Of a stretch of 11,689 bases of DNA, positions 5,462 through 11,689 are shown in pieces; position 1 is the first letter of the stretch; each line of letters opens with the position of its first letter. The notes beneath the pieces are model-generated. The model was not told the DNA's origin, made no database searches, and worked only from the letters and a program-made list of their open reading frames with translations. The stretch is from Actinomycetes bacterium (lineage in GTDB: Bacteria > Actinomycetota > Acidimicrobiia > Acidimicrobiales > Palsa-688), in contig JAJZYO010000034.1 of NCBI GenBank assembly GCA_021798075.1, positions 1 to 11,689 of the forward strand. Reading direction: 5' to 3'. A program made the position numbers and the translations under genes.

Positions 5462-6412
5462 ATGGCGTTAGCTACCGTCGGTGTCGGCGCCGAGCCGGGG
5501 GCCAGGGTCTCCAAGGGCCCAGGGGCACGGCCGCGAAGCAGTGGGGCGCGCCAGTTCGCGAAGGCGCTCCCCTTCATCGGCCCGAGCATGGTGGGCGTGG
5601 CCTTGTTCCTCGTGGTCCCGGTCATCTTCGTGTTCGTGCTGTCGTTCATGAGCTGGAGCGGAGCGGGGTCGTTCACCTGGGCAGGGATCCAAAACTGGAC
5701 CAGCATCTTCCAGTTCGACAACGCCGCCCACTCCCTCGGTGTCACCGCTTATTACGTGCTGCTCAACATCCCGCTCCAGACCGTGCTGGCACTGGGCCTC
5801 GCCGTCATGCTCAACCGCAAGCGCCGAGGCATGGCCTTTTTCCGCGTGCTCTACGTGGCGCCGTACCTGTCCACTCCTGTCGCCATGGCGCTCATCTGGT
5901 TCTGGGTCTTCCAGCCTCAGTCCGGCGCGGCCGACCGCTTCCTAGGGCTGTTCGGGATCACCGGCCCCGCCTGGCTCGAGTCCAGCCTCTGGGCCATGCC
6001 GGTGGTGGCGGCGGTCAACATCTGGCAGTACCTCGGCTTCAATATGTTGTTCTTCTACGCCGGCCTCCAGGGGATACCGCCCTCCCTCTACGAGGCGGCC
6101 CAACTCGACGGCGCCAGCAAGTGGAGCCAGTTCTGGCGGATCAGCCTGCCCCTGCTCAACCCCACCATGCTCTTCGTCCTGATCACCGACGTCATAGGCT
6201 CGTTCCAGGTCTTCGACACCCTTTACGTGCTCACTTCCGGTGGCCCCGGGACATCCACCCAGGTGATGAGCATCCAGATATACAACGTCGGCTTCCAGGG
6301 CACGCGCTACGGGGAAGCGGCCGCGCTCTCGGTCCTTTTGTTCGGGGTGATCCTCGTGTTCAGCGTCGGGCAGTTCTTGTTCTTCAAGAACCGGACCACT
6401 TACGAGTACTAG
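5462..6412 (+). CDS. ABC sugar transporter permease, MalF/UgpA-like
   Basis: This 316-residue integral membrane subunit belongs to a CUT1-type binding-protein-dependent sugar importer. A disordered Gly/Arg-rich N-terminus (1-33) precedes the first membrane segment (about 37-62). Further segments lie near 94-117, 127-150, 178-200, 236-256 and 286-308. The cytoplasmic ATPase-docking EAA loop is complete at 211-234, from EAAQLDGAS to SLPLLNP. LTSGGPGTSTQ (257-267) is typical of MalF/UgpA proteins. The ATG at 5462 is chosen over the in-frame GTG at 5456 because AGGAG (5450-5454) is 7 bases from the ATG and would be too close to the GTG. It is the first gene of the rightward operon; the next gene starts 2 bases after its stop. 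With GH36 and GalT downstream, the substrate is inferred to be an alpha-galactoside such as melibiose or raffinose. Confidence 0.93.
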   Translation: MALATVGVGAEPGARVSKGPGARPRSSGARQFAKALPFIGPSMVGVALFLVVPVIFVFVLSFMSWSGAGSFTWAGIQNWTSIFQFDNAAHSLGVTAYYVLLNIPLQTVLALGLAVMLNRKRRGMAFFRVLYVAPYLSTPVAMALIWFWVFQPQSGAADRFLGLFGITGPAWLESSLWAMPVVAAVNIWQYLGFNMLFFYAGLQGIPPSLYEAAQLDGASKWSQFWRISLPLLNPTMLFVLITDVIGSFQVFDTLYVLTSGGPGTSTQVMSIQIYNVGFQGTRYGEAAALSVLLFGVILVFSVGQFLFFKNRTTYEY

Positions 6413-6414
6413 CC

Positions 6415-7326
6415 ATGACCACCGTTGCCATTCCCGCACCCGCACAGGCCGCGACCCCTCCGAGGTCACAACTCGCCCGAAAGGCGTTCCAGGCCGGCAA
6501 GCTCACTGTCTTCTACGGCGTCCTCACCATCGTCGGGCTCGCCTTCATCGTGCCGTACATCTTCGCCGTCTTCGGCTCGCTCAAGCCCGAGAGCTCCATC
6601 TTGACGACGCCGCCCTGGGTGCCGCCCATGCACCCGGCGTGGTCCAACTACCCCAACGCCTTTTTGAGCGACCCCGAGGTGGCGACCGGCTTTGGCCGCT
6701 ACATGCTCAACACGGCCATCGTCACGGTCGCCCTGACGACCGGCCAGGTATTTTTCAGCATGCTGGGCGCATACGGGTTCGCCCGCTTGAGGTTCCCGGG
6801 CCGCGAAGCTATCTTCTGGGTCTACCTCGCCACCTTGATGGTGCCCAACATCGTGACGATCATCCCCCTCTATACCGAGATGCACTACTTCCACATGGTC
6901 AACACGTACTGGGGGGTGTTCCTGCCCTACTCCCTCGGCACACCCTACACGATCTTCTTGATGAGGCAGTTCTTCAAGAACATCCCCCAAGAAGTGATAG
7001 ACGCGGCGAGGATCGACGGAGCCGGCGACTTCGGGGTGCTCACCCGGGTGGTGGCGCCCCTGTCGCGCCCCGTGCTCATCACGGCAGGGCTGATCGCCTT
7101 CGTCTTCAGCTGGAACAACTTCCTCTGGCCTCTTGTCATAATGGGGTCGCAGTCCCACTACCTCCTTACAAACGGCCTGGCCAACTTCAACGCCGGGCCG
7201 GGCGCTGCGGGCTACCTCAACCTCGAGATGGTCGGCGCGCTCATCACGCTCGTGCCGATGCTGGTGCTGTTCGTCGTGTTCAACCGCTACATCGTCCGCT
7301 CGATCCAGTTGACCTCAGGCAAATAA
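6415..7326 (+). CDS. ABC sugar transporter permease, MalG/UgpE-like
   Basis: This 303-residue partner permease has a hydrophilic N-terminus (1-28), a first membrane segment at about 31-54, the periplasmic-side FGSLKPESSI region (53-62) and five further hydrophobic segments. Its EAA-type loop runs from D196 (DAARIDGAG) to the PLSRP end at 215-219. FSWNNFLWPLVI (231-242) and the C-terminal FNRYIVRSIQLTSGK (289-303) are characteristic of MalG-like subunits. The ATG starts 2 bases after the stop of the MalF-like gene, and no strong ribosome-binding site is visible, so translation is probably coupled. The same frame is open without stops back to 5401, but the upstream part is a shadow of the MalF-like gene. 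It is expected to form a heterodimer with the preceding protein and use an ATPase encoded elsewhere. Confidence 0.93.
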   Translation: MTTVAIPAPAQAATPPRSQLARKAFQAGKLTVFYGVLTIVGLAFIVPYIFAVFGSLKPESSILTTPPWVPPMHPAWSNYPNAFLSDPEVATGFGRYMLNTAIVTVALTTGQVFFSMLGAYGFARLRFPGREAIFWVYLATLMVPNIVTIIPLYTEMHYFHMVNTYWGVFLPYSLGTPYTIFLMRQFFKNIPQEVIDAARIDGAGDFGVLTRVVAPLSRPVLITAGLIAFVFSWNNFLWPLVIMGSQSHYLLTNGLANFNAGPGAAGYLNLEMVGALITLVPMLVLFVVFNRYIVRSIQLTSGK

Positions 7327-7350
7327 ACAAAGAGAGAGGGAGCAATAAAC

Positions 7351-8721
7351 ATGAATCAAAGGAAATGGTTGCCGCTCGTGGCATCGGCCGGCATGCTGGC
7401 TGGGACGTTTGCGGCTACTGGCGCTATCGCGCCCCCCGCCAGCGCGTCCTCCACGGTCCACCTCACGTACGACCTTTGGGACCCCCACGAAGAGATCGGC
7501 TACAAGGCCTCCATAGGCCAGTTCGAAAAGACCCACCCGGGCATCCAGGTCACGGTCAACGACATCGCCTACCCCGCCTACCAGACCAAGCTGCAAGAGG
7601 AGTTCTCGTCGGGTACCGGGCCCGACCTCTTCTGGGTCAACACGCCGTGGCTGTCCACCTGGATCAAGGACGGCTACTTGCTCGGGCTCAACAAGTACCT
7701 GAAAGCCTGGCACGTCAACCTCTCGATGTACTACCCGTCGCTAGTGAAACTGCACGAGTACAAGGGCGTCATCTACGGGATACCCAAAGACTGGGACACG
7801 ATCGCCTTCTTCGTCAACGAAACGTATATGAAGGCCCACCACTTGACCGTGCCCTCCAAGTGGACCTGGAACCCGACCAACGGTGGCACCTTCCTCCAGT
7901 TCTTGAAGCAGGCGACCACCGACAAAAACGGCGTCAACGCCACGTCGCCCAAGTTCAACGGCAACAACGTGGCAACCTACGCTGTGACGGTCCCCAACGC
8001 CGCCCAGACCGGTTGGGAGAACTTCTGGCAAATGGACGGCTGCCACGTCATCCCAGCCGCTTGGGCCAGCCATGTGTCGTTCAATAGCACGCCCTGCTAC
8101 CAGACGACGTACTTCTTGAACCAGCTCATGTACAAGTGGCACGTGGCCGCTCCCGGCACCCTGCTCGGCTCCAACGGCACGGTCCCGAACTCCCAGGACC
8201 AGGCGCTTTTCGCATCTGGCAAGGTGGCCATGATGATGGCGGGTGACTGGGAGACCACACCTGTGGCCGAAATCGTCGGCAAGAAGTTCAAGATCGGCGT
8301 CGTGCCGCTGCCTGCGGGCCCGAAGGGGCGCTGGAGCGTGTTCAATGGCCTGATCGACGGCGTGAACCCGCACTCCAAAAACCTGAAGCAGGCCCTCGAG
8401 CTCGAGCGCTGGCTCGGCTCACCCGCTTCCCAGAAGATCATGGGGGCCGGCGGCTACATCTGGCCGGCGGTGAAGAGCCTCGACCCACTGTTCGCGCAGT
8501 ACTGGGCGAAGAAGGGGATAAACATGGCCCCGTTCCTCGAAGAGGCCCATGGCAACGTGGTCAACTGGCCGAACACCCCGGGGATGAACCAGGCCCTGAC
8601 GGACATGGGCACCACGATGGGGCCGATATGGCTGGGCTCCGAGAGCCTCTCCAGCGTGACCTCGGTCCTCCAACGGTCCTACGCGCTTGCCAACCACGAC
8701 CTCCAGGCGGCAGGTGCCTAG
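7351..8721 (+). CDS. Extracellular sugar-binding protein of the ABC importer (family 1)
   Basis: This 456-residue solute-binding protein of the maltose-binding type captures the sugar outside the membrane and delivers it to the two permeases. The signal peptide (1 to about 32) has RK at 4-5, a hydrophobic core and a likely cleavage after APPASA. There is no lipobox cysteine, so the protein appears not to be lipid-anchored, unlike many binding proteins of single-membrane bacteria. Family marks are LTYDLWDPHEEIG (38-50), FEKTHPGIQVTV (58-69), GTGPDLFWVN (88-97), a LFASGKVAMMMAGDW segment (286-300) and GVVPLPAGPKG (316-326). Only two cysteines, C231 and C249, remain in the mature part and could form a disulphide. 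The ATG has a GAGGGAG site 8 bases upstream. It is the third operon gene, after the permeases; in most such operons the binding protein comes first. The alpha-galactosidase gene overlaps its 3' end. Confidence 0.93.
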   Translation: MNQRKWLPLVASAGMLAGTFAATGAIAPPASASSTVHLTYDLWDPHEEIGYKASIGQFEKTHPGIQVTVNDIAYPAYQTKLQEEFSSGTGPDLFWVNTPWLSTWIKDGYLLGLNKYLKAWHVNLSMYYPSLVKLHEYKGVIYGIPKDWDTIAFFVNETYMKAHHLTVPSKWTWNPTNGGTFLQFLKQATTDKNGVNATSPKFNGNNVATYAVTVPNAAQTGWENFWQMDGCHVIPAAWASHVSFNSTPCYQTTYFLNQLMYKWHVAAPGTLLGSNGTVPNSQDQALFASGKVAMMMAGDWETTPVAEIVGKKFKIGVVPLPAGPKGRWSVFNGLIDGVNPHSKNLKQALELERWLGSPASQKIMGAGGYIWPAVKSLDPLFAQYWAKKGINMAPFLEEAHGNVVNWPNTPGMNQALTDMGTTMGPIWLGSESLSSVTSVLQRSYALANHDLQAAGA

Positions 8722-10921
8722 CACAGGCCCCGAAGACCGGGTGGGCGGGCCATCCCGGGCCGGGCGCTGGCTCTGCCTGCGCCGCGGTGGCGTGATGGTG
8801 GTCGCCGAGGCCGGCGGGCCGTGGCTGCCCGTCATCGTCTACTGGGGCAGGGACCTCGGTGAGCTCACCGAAAGGCAAATGGCCGCCCTGCCCCTGGCGG
8901 CCCGGCTGGAAAAGGGCCAGCGCCAGCGCGACCCAGCTGCTGTCCTCTCGCTGTCTCCGACGAGGGCGCAGGGTTGGGCCGGCTGGCCGGGGCTGTCCGG
9001 CCACAGGGCAGGGCAAGCCAGCCAGCCCCTTTTTGAACTGGAGAGGGCCGAGGTGTCGGAGGGCGACGACGCCAGCGCGGTCCTCTCCTACCGGGGGCGC
9101 GACGGCGCCGCCGGCCTGGCCCTCGAGGGCGAGCTCCGCCTCACGCCCGAAGGCGTCCTGAAGCACCGTCAGACCCTGACGAGCACGTCAGCGAGCGATG
9201 CGCCGCCCTACGAGGTCGACGACCTGCCGACGCTCCTACCGGTGGCCGACTACGTGACCGAGGTGCTCGATTTCGCCGGGCGCTGGGGCAACGAAGCGCA
9301 GCCCCAGCGCCGAGAGCTGGCCCAGGGGACGTGGCTCCACGAGCAGCGGAGGGGGCGCACGGGGGCCGACACCCCGCTTGTATTGTGCGCCGGCACGACA
9401 GGGTTCGGCACCCGCCACGGCGAGGTCTGGGGCATCCACCTCGGCTGGTCGGGGGACCAGCGCTACCTGGCCCAACGCCTCAACACCGGGGCCACGCTGG
9501 TCGGGGTGGGCGAGGTCCTCGCCCCCGGCGAAGTCGTCCTCGGGCCTGGCGAGAAGGTCACGACGCCCTGGGCTTACGCCGCCTATTCCGACGCAGGGCT
9601 CGACGGGATCTCGGCCCGGCTCCACTCCCTGGTGCGCCGCAGCCCGGCCTACCCGCACAAGCCCCGGCCCGTCGTGCTCAACATCTGGGAGGCGGTGACC
9701 TTCCACCAGTCCTTCGCCCGCATCGCGGAACTGGCCGACATCGCAGCCGAGATCGGGGTCGAGCGCTTCGTCATCGACGACGGCTGGTTCGGTTCTCGTC
9801 GCGACGACACCTCGGGGTTGGGCGACTGGTACGTCTCAAAAGATGTCTGGCCCGACGGGCTCGGCCCCATAGTCGAGCACGTCCGGTCCCTCGGTATGGA
9901 CTTCGGGCTGTGGTTCGAGCCCGAGATGGTCAATCTCGACTCCGACCTCGCCCGGGCACACCCCGACTGGGTGCTCGGGACCCCAGGCCGCGTGCCGCCA
10001 CCTCAACGGCACCAACAGGTCCTCGACGTGTCCCTCCCCGGGGCTTTCGAGTACCTGTTGGAGAGGATCTCCTCTCTGGTCGACGAGTACAACATCGACT
10101 TCATCAAGTGGGACCACAACCGGGACCTCGCGGATCCGGTGCACCGCTCCGGCCCCAGGGCCGGGCGGCCGGCGATCAGGGACCTCACGCTCGCCACTTA
10201 CCGCTTGATGGACATCTTGCACGAACGGTTCCCGGCGCTCGAGATAGAGTCCTGCTCCTCCGGCGGCGCCCGGGTGGACCTCGGGATCCTGGCGCGCACG
10301 CAGAGGATATGGGCGAGCGATTGCATCGACCCCATCGAAAGGTCGCGGATCGTGCCCGGCTTGGCCACCCTCTTGCCCCTGGAAATGATCGGCACCCACG
10401 TGGCGTCGCCTCGCAGCAACACGACGGCGCGCCACCACGACCTACCGTTGCGGCTGATAGTCGCCCTTTTCGGGCACCAAGGGATCGAGTGGGACATAAG
10501 CACCACCTCCCCCGAAGAGCGCCGGGCATTGGCGGAGTGGGTGTCCATGGTCAAGCACTTCCGGCCGCTCATCCACACCGGCCAACTGGTCCGAGGAGAG
10601 CGCCCCCGTGACCCGAGCACGTCCCTTTTTGGCGTGGTGGCGCAAGACCGCTCCGAAGGCCTCTTCGCGCTGGTGCGGAGCCATACATCGCCCTATTGGG
10701 GCAACACCGACCTCCGCCTGGCCGGCCTCGACCACTCCGCCCACTACCGCCTGCAGCGCGTGGCGGTCCCGGGCGAGGCCCCCGAGGGCCACGACGCCCC
10801 CAACCTCCCCCCAGTTGAGTTCCACATGACAGGCGGGGCACTGATGGCCGCCGGCGCCCACGTACCCTTCCTCCAGCCCGAACAGGCGAGCCTCTGGCAC
10901 GTGGTACGAGAGGGGCCCTAG
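8714..10921 (+). CDS. GH36 alpha-galactosidase
   Basis: This 735-residue glycoside hydrolase family 36 enzyme removes terminal alpha-1,6-galactose from melibiose- or raffinose-type sugars. It has no signal peptide, so it acts in the cytoplasm on imported substrate. An N-terminal beta-sandwich (about 20-310) is followed by the catalytic TIM barrel (about 315-620) and a C-terminal beta domain. Conserved motifs are VIDDGWFG (353-360), LWFEPEMVN (399-407), IKWDHNRD with the likely nucleophile D467, CSSGGARVDLG (514-524) and WASDCIDPIER with the likely acid/base D536. The 69-residue gap between the two aspartates is usual for the family. The SDCxDPxER form, rather than SDNTD, is one I associate with actinobacterial enzymes. 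The GTG at 8714 is chosen. It follows an AGGCGG sequence, overlaps the binding-protein stop by 8 bases, and keeps the N-terminal strands that the ATG at 8795 would cut. A TTG at 8687 is a less likely start. Confidence 0.93.
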   Translation: MPSTGPEDRVGGPSRAGRWLCLRRGGVMVVAEAGGPWLPVIVYWGRDLGELTERQMAALPLAARLEKGQRQRDPAAVLSLSPTRAQGWAGWPGLSGHRAGQASQPLFELERAEVSEGDDASAVLSYRGRDGAAGLALEGELRLTPEGVLKHRQTLTSTSASDAPPYEVDDLPTLLPVADYVTEVLDFAGRWGNEAQPQRRELAQGTWLHEQRRGRTGADTPLVLCAGTTGFGTRHGEVWGIHLGWSGDQRYLAQRLNTGATLVGVGEVLAPGEVVLGPGEKVTTPWAYAAYSDAGLDGISARLHSLVRRSPAYPHKPRPVVLNIWEAVTFHQSFARIAELADIAAEIGVERFVIDDGWFGSRRDDTSGLGDWYVSKDVWPDGLGPIVEHVRSLGMDFGLWFEPEMVNLDSDLARAHPDWVLGTPGRVPPPQRHQQVLDVSLPGAFEYLLERISSLVDEYNIDFIKWDHNRDLADPVHRSGPRAGRPAIRDLTLATYRLMDILHERFPALEIESCSSGGARVDLGILARTQRIWASDCIDPIERSRIVPGLATLLPLEMIGTHVASPRSNTTARHHDLPLRLIVALFGHQGIEWDISTTSPEERRALAEWVSMVKHFRPLIHTGQLVRGERPRDPSTSLFGVVAQDRSEGLFALVRSHTSPYWGNTDLRLAGLDHSAHYRLQRVAVPGEAPEGHDAPNLPPVEFHMTGGALMAAGAHVPFLQPEQASLWHVVREGP

Positions 10922-10949
10922 CCGGAAGAAGCGAGCCGGTAGGAGCGAG
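10922..10949 (+). repeat. Tandem 14-bp repeat between alpha-galactosidase and galT
   Basis: CCGGAAGAAGCGAG (10922-10935) is followed directly by CCGGTAGGAGCGAG (10936-10949), identical at 12 of 14 positions. The second copy contains AGGAG where the first has AGAAG. It begins one base after the alpha-galactosidase stop codon. It looks like a local slippage duplication in the galT leader. Confidence 0.6.
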
Positions 10950-10968
10950 CCCACTAAGCTGCGCTGCC

Positions 10969-11689
10969 TTGACGACTACGCACAAAAGACCTGCGGGCGA
11001 CGACGGCGAGCCGAAGTCGACCTACCTGCGCTTCGACCCCCTGACGGGCACGCCCGTCGTCATAGTGAAACAGCGCCAGGGCCGGCCCAACTTGAGGGTG
11101 GACCTCCCACGTGAGGAGTGCCCTTTTTGCCCCGGGGGGTTGGAGGCGCCCGAGCCGTACATAGTCCGCTGGTTCAAGAACCGCTGGCCCCCCCTGCCCG
11201 ACGACCGGGCCGAGATCGTCCTCTTTTCTCCTGAGCATGACCAGAGCCTCGGCTCGCTCCCCCACTCTCAGATGCTCGCAGTCGTCGAACTGTGGGCCGA
11301 ACGCACGCTGGCGCTCGGGTCGCGCCCGGACATCGACTACGTCTTGTTGTTCGAAAACCGGGGGGCAGAGGTCGGCGCCACTATCCCCCATCCCCACGGC
11401 CAGATATTCGCCTTCGACTTCGTACCACCGGTACCGGGCTCGGAGCTGGCCAACGAGCACTGCGCGATCTGCCAGGAGCTCTCGGGCAAAGGCCCGGCAG
11501 GTGCTTCCCATGAGAAGCGGGTCGTGGCGTCCGCCGGCGGGTGGCAGACCTGGACCGTGTGGGCACCGACCTTCCCCTTCGAGCTCCTGGTCGCTCCCGA
11601 GGAGCACGCCGGCGACCTGCCTACTGCGCCGGGCCACGACGGCCTCGCCGAGGTGCTCCGAACGGGCCTCGGGGCGCTTGACAACCTCT
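10969..11689 (+). CDS. galT: Galactose-1-phosphate uridylyltransferase, 5' part (window edge)
   Basis: GalT exchanges UMP between UDP-glucose and galactose-1-phosphate in the Leloir pathway. The frame is open for 240 codons to the window end; the family is about 330-350 residues, so roughly two thirds is present. Visible motifs are YLRFDPLTG (19-27), the metal-site CPFC (C51, C54), NRWP, FENRGAEVGATIPHPHGQ with H141 and the nucleophilic H143, and FAFDFVPP just after it. CAIC further on is another cysteine pair. Spacing of C51/C54 agrees closely with C52/C55 of the E. coli enzyme. No ATG or GTG exists in frame between the previous stop and the conserved domain, so the TTG at 10969 is the best start, although the nearest AGGAG (10941-10945) is 23 bases away. 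It is the fifth gene of the operon and uses the galactose released by the alpha-galactosidase. A galactokinase gene may follow outside the window. Confidence 0.92.
   Translation, partial: MTTTHKRPAGDDGEPKSTYLRFDPLTGTPVVIVKQRQGRPNLRVDLPREECPFCPGGLEAPEPYIVRWFKNRWPPLPDDRAEIVLFSPEHDQSLGSLPHSQMLAVVELWAERTLALGSRPDIDYVLLFENRGAEVGATIPHPHGQIFAFDFVPPVPGSELANEHCAICQELSGKGPAGASHEKRVVASAGGWQTWTVWAPTFPFELLVAPEEHAGDLPTAPGHDGLAEVLRTGLGALDNL

Noticed and set aside
5401..6414. Frame open from an ATG at 5401 straight into the MalG-like gene, suggesting a 641-residue fusion
   Set aside because: The first 338 codons overlap the MalF-like gene in another frame and are Arg/Pro-rich. The real MalG-like protein begins at the ATG at 6415.
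6639..8087. Open frame of 482 codons across the MalG-like and binding-protein genes
   Set aside because: Shadow frame; both overlapped genes have unmistakable family motifs in other frames.
9331..10611. Open frame of 426 codons inside the alpha-galactosidase gene
   Set aside because: Very Arg/His/Pro-rich shadow of the GH36 coding sequence.
10954..11637. Minus-strand open frame of 227 codons at the right end
   Set aside because: It is antisense to galT, where CPFC and HPHGQ motifs fix the true frame.
1..11689. CRISPR array, tRNA, rRNA, insertion sequence or phage genes
   Set aside because: No regularly spaced repeats, cloverleaf-like segments, transposase motifs or long terminal inverted repeats were found on reading both strands.

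Overview
The window is a GC-rich bacterial carbohydrate-utilisation island. Third codon positions are strongly G/C, GTG and TTG starts are used, and the ABC importer genes have no adjacent ATPase gene. Together with the actinobacterial flavour of the alpha-galactosidase and GalT, this suggests a high-GC actinobacterium, possibly Acidimicrobiia-like. That assignment is an impression from sequence style, not a search result.

Two gene sets diverge from one control region at about 5178-5461. Leftward (minus strand) lie a ROK-family repressor (4011-5177), an ABC sugar permease in which MalF-like and MalG-like halves are fused into one 603-residue chain (2152-3963), and a long-chain mannitol dehydrogenase/fructuronate reductase family enzyme (570-2057). 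After a 346-bp gap rich in dyads comes the 5' end of a secreted protein (1-223, cut by the window edge). Short stem-loops sit in both gaps between the first three genes.

Rightward (plus strand) is a tight alpha-galactoside operon: MalF-like permease (5462-6412), MalG-like permease (6415-7326), secreted sugar-binding protein (7351-8721), intracellular GH36 alpha-galactosidase (8714-10921) and galactose-1-phosphate uridylyltransferase GalT (from 10969, cut by the window edge). The inferred logic is uptake of raffinose- or melibiose-type sugars, cytoplasmic release of galactose, and entry into the Leloir pathway. The leftward set looks like a second uptake-plus-oxidation module for a polyol or hexuronate-type substrate. 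No importer ATPase is present, so both transporters probably share one encoded elsewhere.

The most notable features are the single-chain MalF-MalG fusion and the divergent promoter region. In that region an almost identical 14-bp element overlaps the core promoter on each side, which suggests joint control, perhaps by the ROK protein. No mobile element, CRISPR array, tRNA or rRNA was seen.
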